A stretch of DNA of 64,000 nt from Oscillospiraceae bacterium. Lineage in GTDB: Bacteria > Bacillota > Clostridia > Oscillospirales > CAG-272. The DNA is taken from contig SVTP01000004.1 of assembly GCA_015063725.1 (NCBI GenBank), forward strand, positions 1 to 64,000. The letters are read 5' to 3'. Made by a program: the position numbers and the translations under genes. Below, one piece after another: positions 34,118-43,119 of the stretch (its first letter is position 1; every line of letters starts with the position of its first letter). Below the pieces are notes generated by a model, which saw nothing but the letters and a program-made list of their open reading frames with translations, did not search any database and was not told the origin of the DNA.

Positions 34118-35674
34118 TTATGCGCGGCGGCGTTTGATGAGCACGATGATCGCAGCCGTCAGAATGCTGACGGCAGGAATGAGTGCCAGCGCAACCGTCC
34201 AGCGCAGCATTTGCGCGGTAGTGATGGTGCTGATATCGTAAGAGGCAAAGGGCTTGATGGTCAGCCCTGTGGGAACGGTGCGTCCGCCGATCTCTTCAAA
34301 AAGCTCGAGCAATACGTCGCCGTTATCATATACGGCAGATTGCAGATAGGTACGTGTAGCAAAATTGACAGAGGATACCACGCCCACATAAGAGGAGCCC
34401 GTGGCATTTTTTTGCTCGGTCAAACTCATCAAAATGCAGGAGCCACCGTCAACCGCCTCGCCGTTTGCCCAGTGCGTAGTCTTATTACTACTGCGATAAA
34501 GGGGATAGAGTGTGCGTGTGCCGTTCATGTTGGTGTAGGTGCCGTCCTGCTTTGCGACGTATCCCTCACCCGTAACGGCAAGTGCAGTAGAGTTACCGAA
34601 GACAACATACTCGTTTGCGGGATCGACAAAGCGACCGTTGTCGCTGCCTGCTGCATGACCGTAAATGGTATAGCCATCAGACGTCAAAGAGCCCGAGGTG
34701 TCCTGCACGGTGTAACGGTGCGAAACACCTGTGGTAGCATTTCTTGCATACTCGGTCTCAATGCCCCACTCCTTGATGTAACTCTCGAAATTGGGCATAT
34801 TCGGCGTTCCGTTCTCCAAAAAGAGGAAGAAGGAATGTCCGTCCTGTGCCAAAAACGTATCCAGAATTTCCGTCTCGGAGATGTCAGACACGCCATCGGC
34901 TACCAGGTCGGTGTTGGGGTTGTAGCTGATGATGACGTCGCAGGTTTCGGGAATGGGATCCTTATACAGGTCAATATAAACGACCGTATAACCTGCATCG
35001 TCAAGAATGGTCAAAAGCTCGTAGTCATAGGAGACCTCACCGTGATTGGTCAGAAGGCACGCAATGCGAGCGTCGTTATCGACGGCGTGCATCAAAGCGG
35101 AGCTCAATTTGCGCTCACCGCTATACGCCCAAGGCTGGGAGCTGGTGTCATCGGCAAATACGTAGAAGTCTGTCCACCTGTAAACGCGGTGGTAGCCCTC
35201 ACTCACAACGATCACGCTCGTACTGTTCAGGGGAGTGATGATCTCCTCTCCTGTGAGCGGATTGTGACTGACGGTATAGTCCTTGACGGGAGAGGGGTTG
35301 ATGTAGATATCGTAAAATTTGAGTTTGATATTCTCAAAGCGGTCGGCAAGAGCGCGCGCCGTATGGTAGAGGTAGTAGTTCTCGTTCCCCTCTGCTTTTA
35401 CGGCATCCTCAAGATCGCAGAACAGGATCTCAACCTCAGGCAGCTTTCCGTCCGCTCTGCGATGCGCCTCAAAGGCACCCTCAAGAACTGTATAGCAGTC
35501 CTCGGTAACGTCAAATGCCAGCGTGGGTGTCAGGGATGTGTAAAGCTCGTAACGCTCTACCACCGCCGAGAGCACCGCATTGGCAAGCACCGCTACCAAA
35601 ATGACCATAACGGTCAGCGTTGCCGCCACTGTGGCATAACGCACCTTTTTGTTGCGTATGAATCGTTTTTTCAT
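34118..35674 (-). CDS. GldG-like ABC-system extracytoplasmic subunit (short)
   Basis: The 518-residue protein has an N-terminal TM (about 14-36), a C-terminal TM (about 490-510) and the same middle architecture as its neighbour: IACLLTNHGEVSYD, DPIPETCDVIISYNPNTDL, ILDTFLAQDGHSFFLFLENGTPNMPNFESYI. It is a tandem paralogue of the downstream 605-residue protein with moderate divergence, so the two probably form a heterodimer. ATG 35674 follows GGGAGGGAAAGCATCT. Confidence 0.85.
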   Translation of the reverse strand: MKKRFIRNKKVRYATVAATLTVMVILVAVLANAVLSAVVERYELYTSLTPTLAFDVTEDCYTVLEGAFEAHRRADGKLPEVEILFCDLEDAVKAEGNENYYLYHTARALADRFENIKLKFYDIYINPSPVKDYTVSHNPLTGEEIITPLNSTSVIVVSEGYHRVYRWTDFYVFADDTSSQPWAYSGERKLSSALMHAVDNDARIACLLTNHGEVSYDYELLTILDDAGYTVVYIDLYKDPIPETCDVIISYNPNTDLVADGVSDISETEILDTFLAQDGHSFFLFLENGTPNMPNFESYIKEWGIETEYARNATTGVSHRYTVQDTSGSLTSDGYTIYGHAAGSDNGRFVDPANEYVVFGNSTALAVTGEGYVAKQDGTYTNMNGTRTLYPLYRSSNKTTHWANGEAVDGGSCILMSLTEQKNATGSSYVGVVSSVNFATRTYLQSAVYDNGDVLLELFEEIGGRTVPTGLTIKPFASYDISTITTAQMLRWTVALALIPAVSILTAAIIVLIKRRRA

Positions 35675-35695
35675 AGATGCTTTCCCTCCCGGGCA

Positions 35696-36466
35696 TTAAC
35701 CCCAACGGCGCTTTTCGTAAACGCGTACGGTAAGGAAGAGGAAAACGAATGCCAGCGATGCATAGTACAAAAGCGCCGCGTAGTCGAACACGCCTGCACT
35801 GAAGTTGCTGTAACGGCTGAGTACCGATACCCAGTCGATCACAAAACGAACGGCATAGCTGCCGATAATGGGTTGTCCCGAGGCATCGGTGAGCATGTTG
35901 AATACATTGAGCAAAACCATGACCGCAATAACGCCGATGGTGATAACGGCGGCGGAAAGCTGGTTTTCAGTAAGTGCGGAGATAAAGGTTCCAATGGCAA
36001 TGAGCGCCGCGCCCAACAGAATGAGTGCGATCAGAGAACCGACGATCTGCCCTGTTACGGGACCGATATGTGTCAGGGAGTACTCTGTTCCACCTCTCTC
36101 AGCATTGGCGATCACATACAAGGGGATGAAGTTGATGCAGGAAAGCAGAACGCCGCCCACAAACAGAGTCAGAGCTGCAAAATACTTACCCAAAACCATA
36201 CCCGTAATGGTGACGGGTGCGGTCAGGAGCATCTGCTCGGTACGCATCTTTCTCTCCTCGGCAAACAGTCTCATTGTCAAAAGCGGAATGAGAATGACGA
36301 ATGCAATGATGAGATAAAAGAAATATTGACTGGTGTTGTAGGTGCCTGCAATGATGGTGGTGTAGCAGCAAAGCAGAGCCGAGAACACCAAAAAGATTCC
36401 CAAATAAATGTATCCGATGGGATTGATGAAGTAAGAGGATAACTCTTTTCGATAAATGGCGAACAT
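35696..36466 (-). CDS. GldF-like ABC-2 permease
   Basis: The 256-residue protein begins MFAIYRKELSSYFINPIGYIYL, the usual start of ABC-2/GldF permeases, and has six hydrophobic helices. The coupling segment LFAEERKMRTEQMLLTAPVT lies between helices 2 and 3, and the protein ends in a short basic tail. It pairs with the ATPase encoded 33 bp upstream. Substrate and direction are unknown; members of this class move or anchor extracytoplasmic material. Confidence 0.9.
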   Translation of the reverse strand: MFAIYRKELSSYFINPIGYIYLGIFLVFSALLCCYTTIIAGTYNTSQYFFYLIIAFVILIPLLTMRLFAEERKMRTEQMLLTAPVTITGMVLGKYFAALTLFVGGVLLSCINFIPLYVIANAERGGTEYSLTHIGPVTGQIVGSLIALILLGAALIAIGTFISALTENQLSAAVITIGVIAVMVLLNVFNMLTDASGQPIIGSYAVRFVIDWVSVLSRYSNFSAGVFDYAALLYYASLAFVFLFLTVRVYEKRRWG

Positions 36467-36499
36467 AAATTAGCAATTCCTTTCTGTAATGGGTAACGG

Positions 36500-37594
36500 T
36501 TACTCGTCGTCGTCCTCGTCGGCAGTTTTTGCCGCCTCAGCTCTTTGACGCTCTGCATCGGCATAAAGAGCAGCTCCAAGCTCCTTCTCTTGCGTTGCTG
36601 CCGCGCCTCTGCGCGCCTTGCGCGCTACGCGCTCACGTGCGGCTCCCAAGGTCTTCTTCTCCTCGGAGTGGTCAACAACCGAGATGAAAATATCCTCAAG
36701 GCTCATACCCATGGATTCGATACCAACCAGAGGCCAGTTGCGCTCAACGAGTTGGTAGAACAGCTTTTTGCGGATGTCGATGCCGGCATCGCTCTCGATC
36801 ATATAAGAATACGCATCGCCGTCTCTCTCTGCCAAGCCTTCGGCATAGGTGATGCCAGGCATGGCACGCAGCATGGCAAGCACGTCCTTTTGAGGGCCGA
36901 CGATCTTGACGTTGAAGCGTCGGTTCTGGCTCATGACGTTTGCAATGTTCTCGGTCTTTTCATTGGCAACGATCTTGCCCTTGTTGATGATGACGATGCG
37001 GTCGCAAACGGCTTGTACCTCTTGCAGAATGTGCGTGGAAAGAACAACCGTGTGTGCCTTACCAAGACTGCGGATCAGGTTGCGGATCTCGATGATCTGC
37101 TTGGGATCAAGTCCTACGGTCGGCTCGTCGAAAATGATGACCTTGGGATTGCCGATGAGAGCCTGCGCAATGCCCACTCTTTGACGGTAGCCCTTGGAAA
37201 GGGTGCGAATGACCTTGTGGTACATATCGCTGATCTTAACCGTTTCGCAAATGGTTTGCAAGTGCTCCTCGCGATTCAGCTTGCAGCATTTGAGGTCGTA
37301 TGCAAAGTTGAGGTATTCCCCAACCGTCATATCCAAATACAGGGGGGGCTGCTCGGGCAAATAGCCTATCAGCTTTTTGGCACCGATGGGATCGGAAAGA
37401 ATATCAATGCCTGCGATACACGCCTTGCCCGACGTGGAAGAAAGACAACCTGTGAGAATGTTCATCGTGGTACTCTTGCCCGCGCCGTTGGGGCCAAGAA
37501 GACCAACGATTTCGCCTTCTTCAACAGAAAAGCTGATGTCATCCACCGCACAGGTGGTGCCGTAATTTTTTACAAGATGCTCAATTTTGATCAT
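36500..37594 (-). CDS. GldA-like ABC transporter ATPase with charged C-terminal tail
   Basis: The 364-residue protein has Walker A GPNGAGKST (about 34), Q-loop LPEQPPLYLDM, signature LSKGYRQRVGIAQ (about 137), Walker B VIIFDEPTVGLDP (about 157) and an H-loop LSTHILQEV. A DUF4162-like C-terminal domain follows. After about residue 310 comes an extra tail rich in Ala, Arg and Glu (ARERVARKARRGAAATQ...) ending DEDDDE, absent from usual GldA. It is first in a five-gene operon with its own promoter. Confidence 0.92.
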   Translation of the reverse strand: MIKIEHLVKNYGTTCAVDDISFSVEEGEIVGLLGPNGAGKSTTMNILTGCLSSTSGKACIAGIDILSDPIGAKKLIGYLPEQPPLYLDMTVGEYLNFAYDLKCCKLNREEHLQTICETVKISDMYHKVIRTLSKGYRQRVGIAQALIGNPKVIIFDEPTVGLDPKQIIEIRNLIRSLGKAHTVVLSTHILQEVQAVCDRIVIINKGKIVANEKTENIANVMSQNRRFNVKIVGPQKDVLAMLRAMPGITYAEGLAERDGDAYSYMIESDAGIDIRKKLFYQLVERNWPLVGIESMGMSLEDIFISVVDHSEEKKTLGAARERVARKARRGAAATQEKELGAALYADAERQRAEAAKTADEDDDE

Positions 37595-37658
37595 GAGAGG
37601 TTCAGGTCCTTTCTGACTGGTTTTGGGAGCGTTTCGGCTCCGCTATATAATAATCCAA

Positions 37659-37687
37659 AGTATATTCTAACACACATATATGGACAA
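37659..37687 (-). promoter_or_regulatory. Promoter of the Gld-type ABC operon
   Basis: On the minus strand TTGTCC (37682-37687) and TATACT (37659-37664) are 17 bp apart. A GGAGC/GCTCC hairpin (about 37626-37641) lies in the leader. Confidence 0.65.
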
Positions 37688-37753
37688 ACGATGAACAAGA
37701 GCAAATAAATGTCTCTTTTCGTGCTGATTTTCTTACGAAATTTGCGCGTCTTT

Positions 37754-37782
37754 TTGCAAAAAAATTGCAAGGGCTGTATAAA
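37754..37782 (+). promoter_or_regulatory. Promoter of the SpoIIQ-like gene
   Basis: TTGCAA (37754-37759) and TATAAA (37777-37782) are 17 bp apart. This is a sigma-A-type site; I do not see a clear sigma-F promoter as expected for true spoIIQ. Confidence 0.55.
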
Positions 37783-37882
37783 ACGTCCACGAAAGGAAAA
37801 AATAAAGACAGCCAGACGCGAAAAAAGGGGTTTTTGCCCCCTGCCCCGCGGCGCAATATCATCATATCAAAGGAGTATCAAA

Positions 37883-38602
37883 ATGCAAAAGAACTGGAAA
37901 GAATCTGAATTCTTCAAAAAGCTGAAGCACATTCGCGTAAACCGTGCGGTTTACCTCTCTGCCATCATCGTGCTTCTCTCCATCTCCGTTGTCCTCGTCA
38001 TCACCGCAGTCAACAACCGAGCAAACAAAATCCCCGAGGGAACCACGCCTCCCGCAGTGGAGACACCTGCTCCCGAGGGCACAACACCCCCTCAAACCAA
38101 CGAGAACGACAAGCCCACACAAGGCAATACCTTGCCCGAGTTTGCCCTGCCCGTTGGCGGTGTGCTCTCCAAAAAGCATAGCGTTGACACACAGGTGTTC
38201 TCCCCTACGCTGAACGAATACCGCGTGCACCTTGGCATTGATATCGCCACAGAGGAAGCCGCTCCCGTTTGCGCAATGGCACAGGGAACGGTAGCACAGA
38301 TTTGGGAAGACCCCATGATGGGTTGGAGCGTAGCGATCTCTCATACGGGAGACGCCGTAACGGTTTATAAAAACCTCTCCAAGCAGTTAGCAGACGGCAT
38401 TACCGTTGGTGCCGAGGTAGAGGCAGGTCAACTTTTGGGATCTGTTGGCGACACCGCCATGATCGAGATCGCCGAGGAGCCTCACCTGCACGTGGAAATG
38501 ACCGTAAAGGGACTGCAGGTAGATCCCCTGGACTATTTCAGCAAAGAGGTTCTCTCTGCCCTGACCGAGGACTCCATTTATGAGGGTGAAGCAGATAAGT
38601 AA
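37883..38602 (+). CDS. SpoIIQ-like LytM/M23 family protein
   Basis: The start is at 37883 behind AAAGGAGTATCAAA, well downstream of the ORF-track start, giving 239 residues. It has a cytoplasmic basic N-terminus, one TM helix (about 22-44), a Thr/Pro-rich linker and a LytM domain with HLGIDIATEE (H-x3-D) and HLHVEM (HxH). These are three of the usual zinc ligands. The layout is that of SpoIIQ, the forespore side of the engulfment channel that binds SpoIIIAH. Other M23 envelope hydrolases share this layout and no spoIIIA genes are near, so the name is tentative. It may bind zinc and still be weak or inactive as a peptidase. Confidence 0.8.
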   Translation: MQKNWKESEFFKKLKHIRVNRAVYLSAIIVLLSISVVLVITAVNNRANKIPEGTTPPAVETPAPEGTTPPQTNENDKPTQGNTLPEFALPVGGVLSKKHSVDTQVFSPTLNEYRVHLGIDIATEEAAPVCAMAQGTVAQIWEDPMMGWSVAISHTGDAVTVYKNLSKQLADGITVGAEVEAGQLLGSVGDTAMIEIAEEPHLHVEMTVKGLQVDPLDYFSKEVLSALTEDSIYEGEADK

Positions 38603-38604
38603 GC

Positions 38605-38643
38605 AAAAAAAGATGGAACGGCGGGTGCTGTTCCATCTTTTTT
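38605..38643. terminator. Bidirectional terminator between the SpoIIQ-like gene and the sugar operon
   Basis: AAAAAAGATGGAAC and its G-T-tolerant complement with loop GGGT lie between the two stop codons, with T tracts on both strands. Confidence 0.88.
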
Positions 38644-38644
38644 G

Positions 38645-39232
38645 TTATGTGTTTTGCACTGCCATTTGATCCTCTTGGTAGCGATAATAGCGCTTTTTGG
38701 CAGCAAAGACCGTGCCGAAGCAGGAGATGGCGCACAAAAGTGCATAGATGATCACGTTGGGATCAAATTCCCAATCGGCGGTGCTATTGGCAAGCTGTTG
38801 GCGTTGACCGTCGACCACTACGCTGACCGAATGAATGCGGTCAAAAGCAAGGGTGGTTTTCCACTCGTGGCGGATCTCTTCTGCAAAACGCGGATAGAGA
38901 GGTAAGCCGTCAATCTCGATCTCCTCACGGTCGCGCCCATTGCCGACCACGATCAGGATCTTTTCAACCTCTGCCTTTTTATCCTCGTTGTTGACAAGGT
39001 ATCCGCTCAGCTGCGTAACAAAATTTTGCTCTGTAGCATCCAAGGGAGAGGAAGAAACGTCAAACGCTTCCTTTACGGCGATCCCCTCATTTTTTTGGAA
39101 AGAAAACAAAGCAACAAGCGCCAGCACCAAAAAGAAGATTGCCAGAGCACCACACAAAAGCACGGCAAGATTGTGCCATATGTGCCCCATGATGATCTTT
39201 TTCCATTCAATTTGTTTCAGTTGCAATTTCAA
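38645..39232 (-). CDS. Two-TM protein at the end of the sugar-type operon
   Basis: The TTG start at 39232 follows GAGGAGGCTCTTTCTT and gives 195 residues. A helix at about 20-43, an external region of about 115 residues (GLPLYPRFAEEIRHEW, SVSVVVDGQRQ) and a helix at about 157-174 precede a basic tail. There is no recognised family. It is last of five co-directional genes and 31 bp from the degenerate DegT paralogue, so it may be co-expressed with the sugar enzymes, but a role is unknown. Confidence 0.7.
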   Translation of the reverse strand: MKLQLKQIEWKKIIMGHIWHNLAVLLCGALAIFFLVLALVALFSFQKNEGIAVKEAFDVSSSPLDATEQNFVTQLSGYLVNNEDKKAEVEKILIVVGNGRDREEIEIDGLPLYPRFAEEIRHEWKTTLAFDRIHSVSVVVDGQRQQLANSTADWEFDPNVIIYALLCAISCFGTVFAAKKRYYRYQEDQMAVQNT

Positions 39233-39263
39233 AGAAAGAGCCTCCTCTCGTTATTGAGTGGTA

Positions 39264-40097
39264 TTAAAGTTGTTTTTTGACATACGGGGTGTCAAAAACA
39301 GGCTGTCCCTTCATGCGCTCCTGGCGCAGCGGTGTGGGAGTGGCAAGTGCACCCTCCTCCAAAAGGATCTGTGCGGCGGCGGCAGTCCACTCGGTCACAC
39401 GCAGATCTCCGCCAACGATATCGTTCATCACAAGGGATGCCCCCTCTCCAAAGCCGCGTCCGCAGTTGTGGTAGGCAAACGCGCCTTGGAAGATGCCCAT
39501 CTCGTTTGTTAAGATCAAGCCGCTCATACCAACGTCAATGGCAGAGCCCTTGCCAAGATCAAAGATGGCGGCATCGCAAAAATCAGTCAGGGGCTTGCCC
39601 TCATGGCGCGCACCGATGTATCCGCCCACGTTGAGAATGAGCGGGATCTTCTTCTCGCGGCAGATCTCATACACGCGAGAAAGCTTGTAGTCCTCTTTTT
39701 TGCCAACCAAATAGTCCAACACGACCGCGCGGACAGGCAGGTTGACATTCTCAAGAAATGCCGCAAGTGTTTTGGGGCGGATCATGCCGCAATTTTCGCA
39801 CACGTCGGCAAAAACAGGGGTGGAACCCACGCAAACGGCAACCAACGAATCGGCAGGTGCCGAGACCTCGCCAACAACCGTGGCATCGGATGTTTGGCTC
39901 TCGTCAAAGCGCGCACCAAAGTGGCGCAGGACTGCCTCGTATGCTGCATCGTAGCTGTGGCAAAGGAGCCCGAAATTGGCACCGCTATATTCTGCCAAAG
40001 CCTTTGCGGCGGATACGGAATAGCCACCAATGGTACCCCAAACACCGCTTTCAAGGACGGAAAGCTCGGTATCAATCAATCTTTTTTGCATATCCAT
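39264..40097 (-). CDS. Degenerate, shortened DegT/DnrJ-like paralogue
   Basis: The 277 residues resemble the first two thirds of the adjacent DegT aminotransferase. Shared features are an early GTIGGYSVSAAKALAEYSGANFGLLCHS stretch, VVGEVSAPADSLVAVCVGSTPVFADVC (counterpart of the neighbour's EVILPPYTFIATLSSIVFAG), VVLDYLVGKK, and an AIFDLGKGSAIDVGMSG segment where DegT enzymes carry the PLP lysine. The usual PLP-contact Asp-Gln region is much altered (LILNVGGYIGARHEGK) and the C-terminal third is missing. It may be a catalytically weak or regulatory partner of the neighbour. ATG 40097 follows GGAGGGGGGAC. Confidence 0.7.
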   Translation of the reverse strand: MDMQKRLIDTELSVLESGVWGTIGGYSVSAAKALAEYSGANFGLLCHSYDAAYEAVLRHFGARFDESQTSDATVVGEVSAPADSLVAVCVGSTPVFADVCENCGMIRPKTLAAFLENVNLPVRAVVLDYLVGKKEDYKLSRVYEICREKKIPLILNVGGYIGARHEGKPLTDFCDAAIFDLGKGSAIDVGMSGLILTNEMGIFQGAFAYHNCGRGFGEGASLVMNDIVGGDLRVTEWTAAAAQILLEEGALATPTPLRQERMKGQPVFDTPYVKKQL

Positions 40098-40109
40098 GTC
40101 CCCCCCTCC

Positions 40110-41306
40110 TTACACAGCTTTGAGTTCGTCGGCGTGTTCCCACACCTTGATGATGGCATCTGCGATCGCATCCAGCGTTTCTCTCTTTGCAAGCAGGACC
40201 GCCTGTCCCATCCATGAGCCTTCCTCAAAGGATGCGCGCTCGCAAACGGGCAGCGGCGTTGTGTCAATCTTGGCACCGATCATTCTCTCGGTATCGCGAG
40301 AGGTCACACAGGGGAAGGTATAAAGGGGCGCGTAGCCCGAGCAGATCGGCACGCCCTCAGCAACAAGCGCCTTAATGAATTGGTCGCGTGTGATGCCCTT
40401 TTTTGCCAATTCTTCTTTTTTGAAACGCATCAGGAAAAGGTGATAGGCGTGCGTTGTGATGCGCTCGTCATAAGCAAGATGCTCTACAAAGCCGAGCCCT
40501 TGCAGTCTGCCTGCAAGGTATGCGGCATTCTTGTCGCGCAAAACGACCTCGCGAGAGAGTTTTTCGTACTGCGAAAGCAGGATGGATGCCTGCAGCTCGG
40601 TGATGCGGTGATCCTGTGCAACGCTTACATATTTGCCGTCCTCGCAGCCACCCGAGAGCATCAATTCGAGATTTTTTGCAAGGACGTCATCGTTTGTTGT
40701 GATGATACCGCCCTCGCCGCTGGTCAGATTTTTGGAGTTCTGGCAGGAGATAGAAGCCGCATCGCCATAGGCGCAAATGCTCTTTCCTTTCCATTCCGCT
40801 CCAACACCCTGTGCGGCATCTACGATCAGCTTGACACCGTGGCGATGTGCGATCTCCTCAAGTGCATCGAGATCGGGGGGACATCCGCCAACGGCAACCG
40901 CAACGATCGCGCGTGTCTTTGGGGTGATCTTCTCCTCAACCGATGCGGGGGAGATGAGGTAATTGCTATCGTCGATATCGGCAAGCACGGGGGTTGCCCC
41001 TGCAAACACGATGGATGACAGCGTTGCGATAAAGGTGTAGGGCGGCAGAATGACCTCGTCGCCGCGACCGATGCCAAAGCCGCGCAAAAGCAGCTCCAGG
41101 GAGACTGTACCATTGGCAACGGCAAAGCAGTGTGCCACGCCACAGTCCTTTGCAAAAGTCTTCTCAAATTGCTCTCTCAATTGACCGCTCTTGTAGTTAC
41201 CTGCAAGAAGGGTGTTTTTGAGCATCTCGCGGTCGGTGTCGGTGACCTGCGGCCAGGCAGGTACCTTATGTTTCAGAACGGGCTCGCCGCCGTGAATTGC
41301 AAGCAT
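40110..41306 (-). CDS. DegT/DnrJ/EryC1/StrS-family PLP aminotransferase
   Basis: The start at 41306 follows AAAGGAGAAACACT, giving 398 residues. It has the substrate-region start MLAIHGGEPVLKHKVPAWP, DEVILPPYTFIATLSS, AVGGCPPDLDALEEIA, LIVDAAQGVGAEWKGKSICAYGD and the PLP lysine segment CQNSKNLTSGEGG. The C-terminal half is complete. Members transfer amino groups to keto-sugars, or act as PLP dehydratases, in amino- or deoxysugar pathways. The substrate is not known here, but the neighbours (SIS protein and GlcNAc-type kinase) suggest an amino sugar or inositol-like polyol. Confidence 0.9.
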   Translation of the reverse strand: MLAIHGGEPVLKHKVPAWPQVTDTDREMLKNTLLAGNYKSGQLREQFEKTFAKDCGVAHCFAVANGTVSLELLLRGFGIGRGDEVILPPYTFIATLSSIVFAGATPVLADIDDSNYLISPASVEEKITPKTRAIVAVAVGGCPPDLDALEEIAHRHGVKLIVDAAQGVGAEWKGKSICAYGDAASISCQNSKNLTSGEGGIITTNDDVLAKNLELMLSGGCEDGKYVSVAQDHRITELQASILLSQYEKLSREVVLRDKNAAYLAGRLQGLGFVEHLAYDERITTHAYHLFLMRFKKEELAKKGITRDQFIKALVAEGVPICSGYAPLYTFPCVTSRDTERMIGAKIDTTPLPVCERASFEEGSWMGQAVLLAKRETLDAIADAIIKVWEHADELKAV

Positions 41307-41337
41307 AGTGTTTCTCCTTTTATGTATGATAATTCGC

Positions 41338-42072
41338 TTACAGTGAGCGAATGGATGCTTTGTACTGTTTGATGTAGGTCTCGTTGGCTTCGTCGCCGCC
41401 AACGGTGTTGGCAGACTGAAAGACCTCGGGATTGCCGCCTCTCTCTTGGGTAAGCTCGATGCCGCGGCAAACGACCGCCTGCAAGATCATAGAGCCGATG
41501 ACCGTTGAGGTCGCACCCGTTGTGGCATTCCCTACCTCGATCGCCGCATCTCCGTAGCAGCCCATGTTGTCGATGACAACATCGCAGACTTCACAGAGCT
41601 TATGTCCCTCGGGATGACGGGAGCGGGAACGTGCTGCGTGTGTCAGGTTGGTGATGCAGACCGTTTTCAGTCCACGTGCGCGCGCTTCTTCTGCCATTTC
41701 CACAGCCACGGTGTTGCAGCCCGAGTTAGAGAACAGGAACATCACACCCCCCTCTTTTACGGCATCCACGTCATCGAGCAGTACCGAGGCAAGACCTGTT
41801 ACACGCTCGAGCTGACTGCTTGCCGCCGCCGCGCGATGGAGCATCAGAGAGTCCTCAAGAATGGGACAGACACGAACCAAGCCACCGGCACGGTAGAAGA
41901 TCTCCTCGGCAAGAATGTGGGAGTGCCCCGTGCCAAAGGTGAAGATATAGCCACCGCCGCAGAGTGCATCGGCAATCAAGGTTGCCGCGCGCTCCATGTT
42001 TTCTTGTTGTGTCGATTCAACCACCAAGGTAAGGCGTTTGATTTCGTCAATGTAACGTTGTGCAGAGTTCAT
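41338..42072 (-). CDS. SIS-domain protein, UPF0309-like
   Basis: The ATG at 42072 is preferred over the GTG at 42081 because GGAGA then lies at the right distance, giving 244 residues. The SIS (sugar isomerase) domain includes YIFTFGTGHSHILAEEIFYRAGG near residue 45 and FLFSNSGCNTVAVEMA near 112. Conserved NATTGATSTVIGSMILQ follows later. This is the layout of the UPF0309/YckQ-type phosphosugar isomerase-like proteins, which are often close to sugar kinases. Substrate unknown. Lies 5 bp after the kinase gene. Confidence 0.88.
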   Translation of the reverse strand: MNSAQRYIDEIKRLTLVVESTQQENMERAATLIADALCGGGYIFTFGTGHSHILAEEIFYRAGGLVRVCPILEDSLMLHRAAAASSQLERVTGLASVLLDDVDAVKEGGVMFLFSNSGCNTVAVEMAEEARARGLKTVCITNLTHAARSRSRHPEGHKLCEVCDVVIDNMGCYGDAAIEVGNATTGATSTVIGSMILQAVVCRGIELTQERGGNPEVFQSANTVGGDEANETYIKQYKASIRSL

Positions 42073-42077
42073 TGGTG

Positions 42078-42989
42078 TCACTCTCCTTTTTCCTCTTTTG
42101 CCGCATACAAAGCCGCGGCATGCTGAGCACTGATGGACGGCTCACAGATTTGGATATGTGGGAATTGTTTGCGCACACCCTCTTCAAATGCGCGGCGCAC
42201 AGTCTTGTTTTTGCAAAGCACACTGCCCCACACGCCAAGCACATCGGCGCGGCAACGACCAACGAGGACCGATGCATAGCGGCACAGATGTGCGGCGGCA
42301 TCCAAAAGGATGGCCTCGGCAACCTTGTCGCCCTCATCGGCGCGCAAAGCCACGTGACGGGCAAAGCCTGCAACGTCGGGTTCATTCTCTCCGTAAAAAA
42401 CAGAAATGAGATCGCGCGGAGTATCCATACCAAAGTGAGCGAGAGCCGCATCGGTCAGTGCGGTCTTTGGGGCAACGCCATCGACAGCGCGAAGCGCGGC
42501 ACAAATGCCCTCGCGCCCAATGTAATAGCCGCTGCCCTCGTCGCCGGTCAGTCGCCCCCAGCCGCCAACGACGGCGGTCTCATGGACATCATTCTCACCG
42601 ATCGCCATCGAACCTGTGCCCGAGATGATGAGCACGCCGGCCTTTTTGCCGCCTGTGAGCGCAAAAAGTGTCATGAACGCATCGCTTCGAATATGAACGG
42701 GAACGCCCAGAGCATCTGCTGCGCGGTGGGCAAATTCCTTTGCCGCGGGACTATCGGATGTATCGTCAATTGAGGGGTCTCCAATGCCAACAGCGGCAAT
42801 GCTCCCTCGGGGGAGTTCAAGAGATGCGATGCCGGACTGCAAATTACCAAGAGCCGCATCCACGCCTATAAAGTTATAGTTGAGCGGACCGCACACCGCT
42901 GAGGCGACCTCGCATCCCTCGGGTGTGAGAGCCACCAGCGCGGTTTTGGTTCCGCCGCCGTCAACGCCCACAAAATAACGTTGTTCCAT
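42078..42989 (-). CDS. BadF/BadG family kinase, N-acetylglucosamine kinase-like
   Basis: The ATG at 42989 follows AAAGGGGGCGCAAG and gives 303 residues. The ASKHA fold is clear: FVGVDGGGTKTALVAL phosphate loop 1, IGDPSIDDTSDSPAAKEF, a mid VLIISGTGSMAIGEND phosphate loop 2 and GGWGRLTGDEGSGYYIG. This is the BcrAD/BadF family that contains N-acetylglucosamine kinases. It probably phosphorylates an amino sugar at the head of the pathway formed with the SIS and DegT proteins. First gene of a five-gene operon. Confidence 0.88.
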   Translation of the reverse strand: MEQRYFVGVDGGGTKTALVALTPEGCEVASAVCGPLNYNFIGVDAALGNLQSGIASLELPRGSIAAVGIGDPSIDDTSDSPAAKEFAHRAADALGVPVHIRSDAFMTLFALTGGKKAGVLIISGTGSMAIGENDVHETAVVGGWGRLTGDEGSGYYIGREGICAALRAVDGVAPKTALTDAALAHFGMDTPRDLISVFYGENEPDVAGFARHVALRADEGDKVAEAILLDAAAHLCRYASVLVGRCRADVLGVWGSVLCKNKTVRRAFEEGVRKQFPHIQICEPSISAQHAAALYAAKEEKGE

Positions 42990-43021
42990 CTTGCGCCCCC
43001 TTTGTAGCTTCTTTCCTCTCA

Positions 43022-43050
43022 ATTATATATGATTTTTTGCGTCCTGTCAA
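43022..43050 (-). promoter_or_regulatory. Promoter of the sugar-type operon
   Basis: On the minus strand TTGACA (43045-43050) and TATAAT (43022-43027) have a 17-bp spacer. It is divergent from the ceramidase-like gene. Confidence 0.9.
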
Positions 43051-43119
43051 CGAATAATCTGTTAAAATAAGAGTGATTTTGCATTTTTTGTCTCTCTTTT
43101 TTGCATCATGGGAGATTTT

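Noticed and set aside
34211-36442. 743-residue plus-strand ORF opposite the GldG/GldF-like genes
   Set aside because: It lies wholly antisense to well-supported genes, has no ribosome site or promoter, and its translation has no domain pattern.
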